From Rhodospirillales bacterium (GTDB lineage: Bacteria > Pseudomonadota > Alphaproteobacteria > ATCC43930 > CGMCC-115725): 64,000 nt of DNA. The translations under genes and the position numbers were made by a program. Location of the stretch: assembly GCA_027315365.1 (NCBI GenBank), contig DAHUYF010000146.1, positions 20,215 to 84,214 of the forward strand, in the 5' to 3' direction. This document shows, one piece after another, positions 45,467 through 53,583 of this stretch; position 1 is the stretch's first letter, and the number at the start of each line of letters is the position of its first letter. Below the pieces are notes generated by a model. It was not told the origin of the DNA. It was given only the letters and a program-made list of their open reading frames with translations, and did no database searches.

Positions 45467-46468
45467 TCAGGCCAGGCCGCCGGCGTATTTTTCCAGCAGC
45501 GCCCAGGCCTCGGCGCCGTAGCGCCCGCGCCATTCGGCATAGAAGCCGGCGTTCTTCAGCGTGGCGCGGAAGGCGTCGGCGTCGGGCGCGTTGAAGATCA
45601 TGCCCTTGCGCCGGAGGTCGCCCTCGACGCCGGCGGTAAGCTGGGCGATGTCACGGCGCTCGGCCAGCGCGGCCGCGTTCCAGTGCCGCGCGGCGATCTC
45701 CTGAAGATCTTTGGGCAGCGCGTCCCAGGCGGCGGGATTGGCCAGCAGCCAGAAGCCGTCCCACATATGGCCGGTCAGCGAGCAGTATTTCTGGACCTCG
45801 TAGAGCTTGGCCAGCGCGATGAGGGTGAGCGGATTCTCCTCGCCCTCGACCACGCCGGTCTGCAGCGCGGAATAGACCTCGTTGAAATTGATGCTGGCGG
45901 GCGAGGCGCCGAAGGCCTTGAACATCGAGGTCCAGAGCGGGCTCACCGGCACGCGGATCTTGAATCCCTTGAGGTCCCCGGGCGCGGTGATGGGATGCGT
46001 GCTGCTGGTGATCTGGCGATAGCCGTTGTCCCAGATGCGCTCGAAGGCGACGAGACCGGCCTTGGCGATGGCGGTGCGCACGAAGGCGCCGAGCTCGCCG
46101 TCCATCGCCGCCCAGACCTGGTCGTAGCCGCGGAAGGCGAAGCCCACGCCGTTGATCGAGGCGAGCGGCACCAGCGTCGCCAGGATCAGCCCCGACAGCG
46201 TGAAGAACTCGACGCCGCCGCTGCGCAGCTGCGACAGCACGTCGGTGTCGCCGCCGAGCTGGCTATCGGGGAAGATCTCGATGGCCAGCCGGCCGTTCGA
46301 TTCCTGCTCGATCTGCTTCGCCGCCTCGCGCGCGCGCAGGTTCAGCGGATGGTCCACCGGCGCGTTGTTGGCGAATTTGTAGGCGAAGCTCGCGGCGCGC
46401 GCGCGGCGCGGCAGCAGGCTCGCGGTCGCCGCGGCGCCGATCAAGGTTCTGCGCGTGATCCCAGCCAT
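45467..46468 (-). CDS. TRAP transporter substrate-binding protein (DctP family)
   Basis: 333 residues. It begins with a twin-arginine-like signal (ITRRTLIGAAATASLLPRRARA), then the mature periplasmic binding protein. DctP signatures include YKFANNAPVDHPLNLRA, FPDSQLGGDTDVLSQLRSG and KGFKIRVPVSPLWTSMF, with the carboxylate-binding Arg, and NFNEVYSALQTGVVEGEENP. It is followed by the fused permease one base later, and preceded on the same strand by a short-chain dehydrogenase 23 bp away. The ligand is probably a carboxylate. Confidence 0.93.
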   Translation of the reverse strand: MAGITRRTLIGAAATASLLPRRARAASFAYKFANNAPVDHPLNLRAREAAKQIEQESNGRLAIEIFPDSQLGGDTDVLSQLRSGGVEFFTLSGLILATLVPLASINGVGFAFRGYDQVWAAMDGELGAFVRTAIAKAGLVAFERIWDNGYRQITSSTHPITAPGDLKGFKIRVPVSPLWTSMFKAFGASPASINFNEVYSALQTGVVEGEENPLTLIALAKLYEVQKYCSLTGHMWDGFWLLANPAAWDALPKDLQEIAARHWNAAALAERRDIAQLTAGVEGDLRRKGMIFNAPDADAFRATLKNAGFYAEWRGRYGAEAWALLEKYAGGLA

Positions 46469-46491
46469 CGTGCTCCTCTTGCCGATCGGAC

Positions 46492-47232
46492 CTAAGGCAT
46501 CGTCAGCCCGCCATCCACCGCGATGGTGGCGCCGTTGACGTAGCCCGCCTTGGGCGAGAGCAGCCAGGCGATGGTCTCGGCGACTTCCTCGGGCCGCCCG
46601 ATGCGGCCCTGCGGGATCATGCCCTCGATGCGCCGGCGTACCTCCGGCGCGCCGGCGACCGCGTCGAACATCGGCGTCTCGATCGGGCCGGGCGCCACCG
46701 TGTTGACGGCGATGCCCTTCTCGGCCAGCGCGCGCGCCGCGCTCTTGGTCAGCGCCAGCAGCGCGCCCTTGGTCGCGGCATAGGCGGCGGTGCCGCCGAC
46801 CCCGCCGCCGCGCAGCCCGGCGACGCTGGTGACGGTGCAGATGCGGCCGCCGCGCGGCATGTGCCTCGCCGCCTCGCGAATGGCAAGATACGTGCCGACG
46901 ACGTTGACGTCGTTGAGCCGGCGGAAGGTGGCGACCGGCAGCTCCATGAAGGGCGTGGTGTCGTGCTGGCCGGCGCAGGCGGCAAGCGCGTCGATGCCGC
47001 CCAGCAGCGCGGCGATCTCGGCGAACGCCGCGACCATCGCGGCCTCCTCGGCGACGTCGACGGCGCGCGCGAGATGTCCGGCGCCGGCCTGTCGCGCCAC
47101 CCGCTCGGCGGCGGCGCCGTCGCGATCGAGGCAGGCGACGCGCCAGCCGGCGTCCGCCAGCACCGCCGCGGTCGCGGCGCCGATGCCGCTGCCGGCACCG
47201 GTGACGATCGCGCTCGGGCGTCGGGCTTCCAT
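46492..47232 (-). CDS. Short-chain dehydrogenase/reductase
   Basis: 246 residues, classical SDR. The cofactor motif is TGAGSGIGAATA, with acidic D39-type residue in ACLDRDG, which favours NAD. The catalytic set is N in NDVNVVG, S in VTSVAG, and Y/K in YAATKGALL. The C-terminus ends YVNGATIAVDGGLTMP. The ATG at 47232 has GGGAGG upstream. It is the first gene of the TRAP unit, so it may oxidise or reduce the imported compound, by inference. Confidence 0.92.
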   Translation of the reverse strand: MEARRPSAIVTGAGSGIGAATAAVLADAGWRVACLDRDGAAAERVARQAGAGHLARAVDVAEEAAMVAAFAEIAALLGGIDALAACAGQHDTTPFMELPVATFRRLNDVNVVGTYLAIREAARHMPRGGRICTVTSVAGLRGGGVGGTAAYAATKGALLALTKSAARALAEKGIAVNTVAPGPIETPMFDAVAGAPEVRRRIEGMIPQGRIGRPEEVAETIAWLLSPKAGYVNGATIAVDGGLTMP

Positions 47233-47316
47233 CGTGTACTTCCTCCCTGTCGCCGGCGCGCCGGCCGCCGCATTCGGGGCGGCGATGATCCCGCGTGGTA
47301 GCGGGCTTGGCAAGCG

Positions 47317-47724
47317 CTAGCGGAGCACCGTCCGGATCGTCAGGCCGCGCTTCAGCGCGCGCGTCACCGGCGTCTTCTCGGCGATCTCGGCGCAGCGCGC
47401 GCGCTGCGCCTCATCGAGGCCGGCGAGCGTCAGCTCGCGCTCGATCTCGCCCGATTCGCCCTGCCAGCGATAGCTGAGCCGCACCTCGATCGTGCCGAGC
47501 GGCCATTGCTTGCGCTCGGCATACATGCGCAAGGTGATGGCGGTGCAGGCGCCGAGGCTCGACAGCAGCAGCCCGAACGGCGAGGGGCCGGCATCGCCGC
47601 CGCCGGCGCCCTGCGGCTCGTCGGCGACGAGCGCATGCGCGCCGGTGCGGATGTCGGCGGCGTAGCGCGTCCCGCCCATCCTCACCGTGGCGCGGGCGAC
47701 GATGCCTGCCCCTTCGCTCGTCAT
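47317..47724 (-). CDS. OsmC/Ohr family protein
   Basis: 135 residues. The family core reads GPSPFGLLLSSLGACTAITLRMYAERKQWPL, with the second peroxidatic Cys position in LGACTA. The first Cys-bearing region is not clearly conserved. The C-terminal region VTRALKRGLTIRTVL fits. OsmC proteins reduce organic hydroperoxides. The ATG at 47724 overlaps the stop of the LVIVD-type gene (ATGA), so the two are coupled. Confidence 0.85.
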   Translation of the reverse strand: MTSEGAGIVARATVRMGGTRYAADIRTGAHALVADEPQGAGGGDAGPSPFGLLLSSLGACTAITLRMYAERKQWPLGTIEVRLSYRWQGESGEIERELTLAGLDEAQRARCAEIAEKTPVTRALKRGLTIRTVLR

Positions 47725-49154
47725 TTCTCCGCTTTCGACCAGTCGGCGATGCGCCGCGCCGCGCCGGTCAGCTCCAGGATGTGCATGCCGTTGCCGGCGC
47801 GGTCGACGATGTAGATGTAGCCGCGATTGTCGACCTCGACATTGTTGGTCTGGATCACCTTGGCGCAATGCTCCTTGCCGTCGACGGTGGCGCAGCGCTT
47901 GTCGCCGCGCGGCGTCACCGCCGGGATGTAATGCGCCGCTTCGCGCGGGTGATAGGGATCGCGGATGTCGAGGACGCGCACGCCGGCATTGAAATGCGCG
48001 AAGAACATCAGCCGCTTGTAAAAGATCGGCGTCATGTTCTCGTTCGAGGAATGGGTGCCGAAGCGGCCGCCGCGGGCGCAGAAATTGCCGCTCTCCTGCG
48101 GCACCGTCCAGCTCGATATCACCATCGGCCGCGCCTCGGTGGTGACGTCGACGAACCACACCATCTGGCGCGGCTCCTGGCATTCGCTGGCCAGCGCCTC
48201 GTCGGTGATGACGACGATGTCGCGGGTCGGCTGCGCGTCATGCGCGAACTCGGCGATCGGCATGCTCGGCACCGGGAAGACGGTGTGAGCGCCGTTGAAG
48301 GCGGAAAGGTCGAGGCGCCCGACCTGCGGATAGAGCAGGTTCGCCGGCGTCGGCTCGCGCGCGCCTTTGAGCAGCTTCTCGCGGTCGACGATCTGAAGGA
48401 TGCCGTTCTTGTCGGTGCCATAGCCGAAATAGATGCGGTTGCCCTGCGGCCCGGTCGAGATCGGCCCGTGCAGCTCGGTCGGGACCGGCGTCATGGTGGC
48501 GCCCGGCTCCTGGCCGACCAGGCCGAAATTGCGGATGAAGACGGGATGCTCGGGATCGCTGAGGTCGTAGACCTGGGTCAAGCGGTGCACCCGCCAGCCC
48601 GGCGCGCCGGAGACGAGATAGGCGATGCCAGTGTCGCATTCCCACCAGTTCTTGTGCGTGCCGTCGACGCCTTCGATGCGCACCAGCAGCTCGGGCTTGG
48701 CCGGGGCGGTGACGTCCCAGATCTCGTGCGCGGAATTGCCGAAGGTGCGCAGCATATAGGTCTTCTTGGGGTCGCCCTTGGGCAGCGTCTTGCCGTCGCA
48801 AACCCGCACCATCTGCGCCCCGCCTTGCTCGTAGAGGCCGGGCTCGCCGGGGATGTGGTGGAGGTATTTGGGATGGCGCGGATCGGTCACGTCGATGATC
48901 GAGGTGCCGTTGTCCTCATGCTTGCCGGTCAGCGGATCGAGCGGCTTGGGCACCGCATCGCTGCCGCCGTGATGGCCGATATAGGCGATCCAGCGCCCGT
49001 TCTGCTCATGGATGGTGGGCTGATAGGCGGCCCGCCCCTGCAGGTCGTTATAGCCGACGAGCTTCATTTGATCGGCCTCGGGCTTGGTCTGCGCCGTCGC
49101 CGCGCCGCTCGCCGCGGCGACGAGCGCCGCCGCGCACAAGATGCTTTTCCACAT
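47721..49154 (-). CDS. Secreted LVIVD/beta-propeller-type protein
   Basis: 477 residues with a clear signal peptide (MWKSILCAAALVAAASGAATAQ). The rest shows repeated strands of the LVIVD type: TSIIDVTDPRHPKYLHHI, SAHEIWDVTAPAKPELLVRI, LTQVYDLSDPEHPVFIRNF and AGVRVLDIRDPYHPREAAHY. These form a predicted beta-propeller in the periplasm. Several cysteines (CDGKT, WECDTG, CATVDGKEHC) may form disulfides. Catalytic function is unknown. Coupling to OsmC suggests an oxidative-stress or export context, as inference. Confidence 0.8.
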   Translation of the reverse strand: MWKSILCAAALVAAASGAATAQTKPEADQMKLVGYNDLQGRAAYQPTIHEQNGRWIAYIGHHGGSDAVPKPLDPLTGKHEDNGTSIIDVTDPRHPKYLHHIPGEPGLYEQGGAQMVRVCDGKTLPKGDPKKTYMLRTFGNSAHEIWDVTAPAKPELLVRIEGVDGTHKNWWECDTGIAYLVSGAPGWRVHRLTQVYDLSDPEHPVFIRNFGLVGQEPGATMTPVPTELHGPISTGPQGNRIYFGYGTDKNGILQIVDREKLLKGAREPTPANLLYPQVGRLDLSAFNGAHTVFPVPSMPIAEFAHDAQPTRDIVVITDEALASECQEPRQMVWFVDVTTEARPMVISSWTVPQESGNFCARGGRFGTHSSNENMTPIFYKRLMFFAHFNAGVRVLDIRDPYHPREAAHYIPAVTPRGDKRCATVDGKEHCAKVIQTNNVEVDNRGYIYIVDRAGNGMHILELTGAARRIADWSKAEK

Positions 49155-49212
49155 GCCGTCCGTTTCCTTCCGCTGATTTGAGGACGCACCACGGTCCTGC
49201 CGCGCATGCTTT

Positions 49213-50001
49213 TCAGCCATAGCTTTTCGCCATGCCGTCGGCGGGATCGGCGAAGGCGCCGTAGGGCGGTATGGGATAACGCAGCCCCGCCTTCGCCAGG
49301 CCCTTCAGCCCCGCCACCGCGCGCGCCAGATCCTGCGGCGGCAGCGCCATCAGCATCTCGTCATCGGCGACGCCGCCATAGCGGCGCTCGGCATAGCAGG
49401 GGATGGAGAGGCTGACCTCGCGGGTCTTCAGCGCATGGCCCCAGCTGTCGGCGCAGGCGCTTTCGCCGGTAATCGAGAAGTCGTAGCGCCGGTAGCTCTT
49501 CCATTGCAGCCCGTTGATGAACAGGATCATCTGCCCGGGCGTGCCGTAGAACAGCACGATGTCCGGCGGGTCGAGGCGCGCGGCGCGCAGCGGCGCGGCC
49601 ACCAGCGCGTGATAGCGGCCGGCGGGTACGCGCGGCATCTGCTGCTGATGCGCGGCCGCCGCCTCCTGGTTCTCGAACCAGACGCCGGTCATGCGCCGGC
49701 CCGAGAGATAATCCTCGCCCGGCGCGTTGAGGCCGACGATGCCGCCGCAATTGCTGTGGGGGCGGAGATTGTCGTGGACGATGCCGAGGGTGAGCCCGGC
49801 GATGCGCGCCTGGGTCACCAGCTGGCAGGTGCTGAACTGAGCGCCCGGCTTCGGCCGGCGCAAGCCGGGAATGCCGTCGAGCGCCGCGCCATCCTCGAAC
49901 AGCTTCATGCCGATCGGCAGCGTCCGCAGGCGCAGCAGCTCCGTCAGCTCCTGGGCGAGCTGCCGCAGCGCCTCGGCGCCGGGCTCTGGGGCGTCGGTCA
50001 T
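49213..50001 (-). CDS. DUF169 family protein
   Basis: 262 residues of the DUF169 family, whose function is not established. Typical features are the N-terminal RTLPIGMKLFED, a Cys-containing FSTCQLVTQAR, HSNCGGIVGL with a conserved Cys, and SITGESACADSWGHAL with another. The conserved cysteines could bind a metal or Fe-S cluster. The start at 50001 is preceded by GGGAGGAAGCC. An alpha-type promoter lies just upstream. Confidence 0.85.
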   Translation of the reverse strand: MTDAPEPGAEALRQLAQELTELLRLRTLPIGMKLFEDGAALDGIPGLRRPKPGAQFSTCQLVTQARIAGLTLGIVHDNLRPHSNCGGIVGLNAPGEDYLSGRRMTGVWFENQEAAAAHQQQMPRVPAGRYHALVAAPLRAARLDPPDIVLFYGTPGQMILFINGLQWKSYRRYDFSITGESACADSWGHALKTREVSLSIPCYAERRYGGVADDEMLMALPPQDLARAVAGLKGLAKAGLRYPIPPYGAFADPADGMAKSYG

Positions 50002-50023
50002 GGCTTCCTCCCGCGAGAGGCGT

Positions 50024-50053
50024 CTAGCATCCGCCGGGGGCGCGCGCTGTCAA
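50024..50053 (-). promoter_or_regulatory. Candidate alphaproteobacterial promoter for the DUF169 gene
   Basis: On the reverse strand TTGACA (50053-50048) is followed after 18 bp by TGCTAG (50029-50024), within GCTAGAC. That resembles the GCTANAWC-like -10 described for Caulobacter housekeeping promoters. The predicted start lies about 15 nt before the ATG at 50001, leaving room for the ribosome site. Confidence 0.5.
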
Positions 50054-50210
50054 CCGTCCCGTGCGGCGCCGCCGATGCCTGGGGCGGAAGCCCGTGCCGC
50101 CGATCGGCGACGCATGCGCGGCAGCAGCGGGTGCGCAGCTCGGCCATGGCATTTCCTCCCGTCCCCGGCGCCGAGCCTACCCGATCTCCGCTGCCTCCCG
50201 CAGGCCGGCC

Positions 50211-50240
50211 TTGACAGGGAGCCGGACCTGCCCGCCTATC
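50211..50240 (+). promoter_or_regulatory. Candidate promoter for the nitronate monooxygenase gene
   Basis: TTGACA (50211-50216) is followed after 18 bp by CCTATC (50235-50240). The predicted start is about 20 nt upstream of the ATG at 50269, with AGGAG between. The divergent promoter for the DUF169 gene sits 150 bp away. The remaining stretch holds no convincing gene. Confidence 0.45.
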
Positions 50241-50268
50241 CTCCGCCCGCGCCCCGACAGGAGAGATC

Positions 50269-51243
50269 ATGCCGATTCCGCGTCTTATGCAAGGCAAGCT
50301 GGCACTTCCCGCCATCGGCGCGCCGCTCTTCATCGTCTCCGGGCCGGAGCTGGTGATCGCGCAGTGCAAGGCCGGCATCGTCGGCGCCTTTCCCGCGCTC
50401 AACGCCCGGCCCAAGGAAATGCTGGAGGAGTGGATCATCCGCATCAAGCGCGAGCTGGCCGAGTATCAGCGCGCGCATCCGGACAGGCCGGTGGCGCCGT
50501 TCGCGGTCAACCAGATCGTTCACGCCTCGAACGACCGACTGGCGCACGATGTCGAGATCTGCGTCAAGCACGAGGTGCCGATCATGATCACCTCGCTGCG
50601 CCCGCCGGCCGAGGTGGTTCGCGCGGCGCATGCCTATGGCGGCATCGTGCTGCACGACGTCATCAGCCTGCGCCATGCCGAGAAGGCGGCGGAGCAGGGG
50701 GTCGACGGGCTGATCCTGGTCTGCGCCGGCGCCGGCGGCCATGCCGGCATGCTCAGCCCCTTCGCGCTGCTGCCGGAGGTGCGGCGCTTCTTTTCCGGCA
50801 CCATCGCGCTCTCGGGCGCGATCGCCAGCGGCAAGGCGATCCTGGCGGCGCAGGCGCTGGGCGCAGACCTCGCCTATATCGGCACCCGCTTCATCGCTTC
50901 GCGCGAGGCCAACGCCCCGGAAGCCTACAAGGAGATGATCGTTGCCGCCGCGGCCAGCGACATCGTCTACACCAACCTCTTCACCGGCGTGCACGGCAAC
51001 TACCTGAAGCCGAGCATCGCCGCCGCCGGGCTCGATCCCGACAATTTGCCGCTCGCCGACAAGAGCAAGATGGATTTCGGCTCCGGCGGGTCGATGAAGA
51101 CCAAGGCGTGGCGCGACATCTGGGGTTCGGGGCAAGGCGTCGGCTCGATCGCCGACGCGCCGCCGGTGGCGGAGATCGTCGCGCGGCTCCAGGCGGAATA
51201 CCGCGCCGGGCTGGCCGAGCTCGAGGCGGCGCGCTTCGCCTGA
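50269..51243 (+). CDS. Nitronate monooxygenase (2-nitropropane dioxygenase) family protein
   Basis: 324 residues, an FMN-dependent TIM barrel. The N-terminus LALPAIGAPLFIVSGPELV, the GLILVCAGAGGHAG loop with the catalytic His, and the phosphate-binding ALSGAIASGKAILAAQALGADLAYIGTRF are characteristic. It oxidises nitronates to carbonyl compounds. It stands alone behind its own promoter. Family members also include enoyl reductase-like enzymes, so the substrate is not certain. Confidence 0.9.
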   Translation: MPIPRLMQGKLALPAIGAPLFIVSGPELVIAQCKAGIVGAFPALNARPKEMLEEWIIRIKRELAEYQRAHPDRPVAPFAVNQIVHASNDRLAHDVEICVKHEVPIMITSLRPPAEVVRAAHAYGGIVLHDVISLRHAEKAAEQGVDGLILVCAGAGGHAGMLSPFALLPEVRRFFSGTIALSGAIASGKAILAAQALGADLAYIGTRFIASREANAPEAYKEMIVAAAASDIVYTNLFTGVHGNYLKPSIAAAGLDPDNLPLADKSKMDFGSGGSMKTKAWRDIWGSGQGVGSIADAPPVAEIVARLQAEYRAGLAELEAARFA

Positions 51244-51286
51244 GCGCGCGCATGACCATGACGTTGAGATGACAGGCGAAATCCGC

Positions 51287-51315
51287 TTGCCTCGCGGCGC
51301 CGCGGTCTTCATACT
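51287..51315 (+). promoter_or_regulatory. Candidate promoter of a short transcript
   Basis: TTGCCT (51287-51292) and CATACT (51310-51315) are 17 bp apart, each matching 4 of 6 consensus positions. The predicted start falls near 51322. The next Rho-independent terminator is at 51451-51483, giving a transcript of roughly 160 nt. An ATG sits at 51323, at the predicted start point. Confidence 0.45.
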
Positions 51316-51316
51316 C

Positions 51317-51483
51317 GGCGGCATGAGAAAGCTTCTGGTCAACGATGTGTGTCTCAAGCGCTGGCGCGTCGCGTCGCCGGCGTGCGGTCGCATTCGGCTC
51401 CAGGCGGAAGGACTCTCATAGGCCGCCGCAAAACCCCGGAACCGAATGCCAAGCCGCCCGCGAATTCCCGAGGCGGCTTTTTT
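51317..51483 (+). ncRNA. Candidate structured small RNA or leaderless micro-ORF transcript
   Basis: Between a promoter-like pair and a clear terminator lies a stretch with long-range complementarity. GGCGGCATGAGA (51317-51328) can pair with TCTCAT (51414-51419) and GCCGCC (51422-51427), with a 2-nt bulge. The alternative is a 32-codon reading frame starting at ATG 51323 and ending at TAG 51421, which would be leaderless. No known RNA family is recognised. If transcription starts at 51322, only the ATGAGA half of the stem remains. Confidence 0.4.
51451..51483 (+). terminator. Rho-independent terminator
   Basis: AAGCCGCC (51451-51458) and GGCGGCTT (51472-51479) form a perfect 8-bp stem around a 13-nt loop, followed by a run of T residues to 51483. 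It ends the candidate small transcript, and any readthrough from the nitronate monooxygenase gene. Confidence 0.8.
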
Positions 51484-51522
51484 GTTGCCGCCTCGCCGCC
51501 GCGGACCGGCTGGGAGGTGAGG

Positions 51523-51699
51523 ATGTGGAAGGAGTGGCTGGCGAGAACCCTGAGCCCGCGCCGCGCCGACGCCGCGGAAGGGGAGGCTGCGCCCGAGCGC
51601 AGGCCGCGCTATGCCGGGTTGCCCGATCTCGAGGGCGACGGGCTGCACCCCGGCGCCGACGAGTTTCGCGCCGCGCTCGACCGGTTCGAGGTCGATTGA
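51523..51699 (+). CDS. Small hypothetical protein (58 residues)
   Basis: The ATG at 51523 is preceded by GGGAGGTGAGG, an excellent ribosome site. The product starts MWKEWLARTLSPRRADAAEG, has a charged middle, and ends with a conserved-looking LEGDGLHPGADEFRAALDRF. It is hydrophilic and without a signal or membrane helix. It converges with a methyltransferase gene 5 bp away. No family is recognised. Confidence 0.55.
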   Translation: MWKEWLARTLSPRRADAAEGEAAPERRPRYAGLPDLEGDGLHPGADEFRAALDRFEVD

Positions 51700-51704
51700 T
51701 GGCC

Positions 51705-52304
51705 TCAACGCTTGCGCGCGCAGATGTGGAAGAGATGCCAGTGCTTGTGCTTGCCGTAGGGCGTTGCGGCCTCGCTCTCCTCCTCGTCGAAGCGTTCGAC
51801 GGCAAAGCCCGCGAGCAGGCGCTCGACCTCGGCGCGGCCGAGGAAGGTGATCGCCTTCTCGCCGCGCCAGCCGTCGCGGTCGCCGAAGAGCTGGCCCGAG
51901 AAGCGCCCGCCCGGCTTCAGCGACCGGCCGATCTTCTCCCATAGCGCGGGAAAGCGCTCCGGCGGCACCAGCGGCAGGGCAAAGCTGGCATTGACGAGAT
52001 CGGCCGCGGGCCATGATGCATCCTCGAAGCGCTCGCAACGCGTCTCGAGAAGGGCGCCGGGCGGCAGGTCCGGCCGCGCCCGCAGGCGCTCGATCGCCAT
52101 GGGCTCGGCATCGATGGCGAGCACCCGCCAGCCGCGGGCGAGCAGCGCCACCGTGTCCCGGCCGTCGCCGCAGCCGAGATCGACCGCGCGGCGTCCGATA
52201 CCCGCGCCGAAGCGCTCGAGCGCCGCCAGCAGGGTCGGCCGCGGCGGCCGTCCGGCGGTGCGCTCGTAATATTCCGTCCAGTCGCCGTCGCGGTCGGAGG
52301 TCAT
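51705..52304 (-). CDS. Class I SAM-dependent methyltransferase
   Basis: 199 residues. Motif I is AVDLGCGDGRDTVALL, followed by the acidic VLAIDAEPMAI, then ADLVNASFALPLVPP and LKPGGRFSGQLFGDRDGW. This pattern is of the TehB/Methyltransf_11-like group. The start at 52304 follows the end of a non-conserved Arg-rich extension. Substrate is unknown. It is divergent from the ABC importer across 250 bp. Confidence 0.85.
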   Translation of the reverse strand: MTSDRDGDWTEYYERTAGRPPRPTLLAALERFGAGIGRRAVDLGCGDGRDTVALLARGWRVLAIDAEPMAIERLRARPDLPPGALLETRCERFEDASWPAADLVNASFALPLVPPERFPALWEKIGRSLKPGGRFSGQLFGDRDGWRGEKAITFLGRAEVERLLAGFAVERFDEEESEAATPYGKHKHWHLFHICARKR

Positions 52305-52554
52305 GGTCGCCGCGCAGCATACTCCGCCTGCACCTCCTTTGCTCGAGGGGCGATGGCGCTTCCGGCCGGCGCGTCGCCCTGGCGCGGCTATCTGGAAGGT
52401 GCGCCGTAAGATGCGCCGTTCCGGCGGAGGCAGGGAGAATTGCCCGCGCGGTGCGGGCTCTCGCGGTTGCAAGGGCAGCCGCTGCCGCCCGCCGGCGACG
52501 ACGCGCCGCGTCGCGCCGGGTTGCTGAGGCGGCATAATCGATTAGAGTATCGCT
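52305..52554. other. Intergenic region before the FecB-like gene, no recognised element
   Basis: No gene is supported. The stretch is GC-rich with several short hairpins, for example GGAA...TTCC arms around two TGCGCC copies (near 52395-52425). The consensus segments of a cobalamin riboswitch are absent. Close to the gene, TTGCTG and TAGAGT lie 16 bp apart with ATG only a few bases beyond, so transcription may start nearly at the ATG. Nothing firmer can be said. Confidence 0.4.
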
Positions 52555-53583
52555 ATGTTCGGCCGGAATAGCGCTGCCGCCCTGCTGCTTTGCCTGCTCG
52601 CCTGGCCTGCCGCCGCGGCGGATCGCATCGTCACCGACGGCGCCGGCCGCGCGGTGCATGTGCCCCAGCACATCGCCCGGGTCTTCGCCGCGGGCTCGCC
52701 CGCCGCCATCACCCTCTATGTGCTGGCGCCGGACAAGCTGCTGGGCTGGACCGAGCCGCTGCGCGAGGATGACGCCGCCTTCCTGCCACGGCGCTATGCC
52801 GATCTGCCGGTGCTCGGACGCCTCACCGGCCGGGCCAACACTGCCAATGTCGAGACCGTGCTGGCGGCGCGGCCGGACATCATCCTCGATCTCGGCGATG
52901 TCGACCCCACCCATGTCTCGCTCGCCGAGCGCACCCAGCAGCAGACCGGCATCCCCTATCTCATCTACGACGGCAAGTTCGACCGCACGCCGGAGCTGTT
53001 CGAGCGGCTGGGCGCTCTCCTGGACGAGGAGACGCAGGCGCAGGAGATCGCCGGCTACGCCCGCCGCGTGCTGGCCGATCTCGCGCGGGGCATGGCCCGC
53101 ATCCCCGACCGGCGCCGGCCGCATGTCTATTACGCGCGCGGCCTCGACGGTCTCGAGACCGCCCTCGACGGCTCGATCAACACCGAGATGCTGACCTATG
53201 TCGGCGCCATCAACGTGGCGCACACGCCCGAGCGCCACAACACCGCCACCGTCTCGCCGGAACAGATCTTGGCCTGGGACCCCGACACGGTGATTACCAT
53301 GGACGAGGGCTTCTATCGCGCAGTCTGGACCAGCCCGGTGTGGCGGGGCGTGCGCGCGGTGCGCGCCAGGCGCGTCTTCCTGCTGCCGCGCGAGCCCTTC
53401 GGCTGGTTCGATTCGCCGCCGGCGGTCAACCGGCTGATCGGCGTGCGCTATCTCGCGGCGCAATTCTATCCCGACATCTTCTCCGAGGATCTGCGCCGGA
53501 CCACCGCCGATTTCTTCCACCGCTTCTACCACATCGATCTCAGCGAGGCGCAGCTTGACCGGCTGCTGCGGCCGCAGCCATGA
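52555..53583 (+). CDS. Iron-complex-type ABC transporter substrate-binding protein
   Basis: 342 residues. A signal peptide (LLLCLLAWPAAAA) precedes a class III periplasmic binding protein: RIVTDGAGRAVHVPQHIARVF, then ARPDIILDLGDVDP, a backbone helix, and a second lobe with VSPEQILAWDPDTVITMDE. This matches FecB/FepB/BtuF-like proteins for siderophores, heme or corrinoids. The permease and ATPase follow, each by an ATGA overlap. The actual ligand is not deducible. Cobalamin is possible but no riboswitch was found upstream. Confidence 0.88.
   Translation: MFGRNSAAALLLCLLAWPAAAADRIVTDGAGRAVHVPQHIARVFAAGSPAAITLYVLAPDKLLGWTEPLREDDAAFLPRRYADLPVLGRLTGRANTANVETVLAARPDIILDLGDVDPTHVSLAERTQQQTGIPYLIYDGKFDRTPELFERLGALLDEETQAQEIAGYARRVLADLARGMARIPDRRRPHVYYARGLDGLETALDGSINTEMLTYVGAINVAHTPERHNTATVSPEQILAWDPDTVITMDEGFYRAVWTSPVWRGVRAVRARRVFLLPREPFGWFDSPPAVNRLIGVRYLAAQFYPDIFSEDLRRTTADFFHRFYHIDLSEAQLDRLLRPQP

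Noticed and set aside
49998..50147. 49-codon reverse-strand frame coupled by ATGA to the DUF169 gene, with a good ribosome site
   Set aside because: The product is Arg-rich without recognisable structure, and a plausible promoter for the DUF169 gene lies inside it. It could be real but the evidence is thin.
52305..52554. Second cobalamin riboswitch upstream of the FecB-like gene
   Set aside because: The conserved core and the B12 box seen at 18145-18320 are both missing here.
50236..53532. 1098-codon reverse-strand open frame spanning several genes
   Set aside because: It crosses the nitronate monooxygenase gene, the terminator and the FecB-like gene, and its composition is typical of an out-of-frame shadow.
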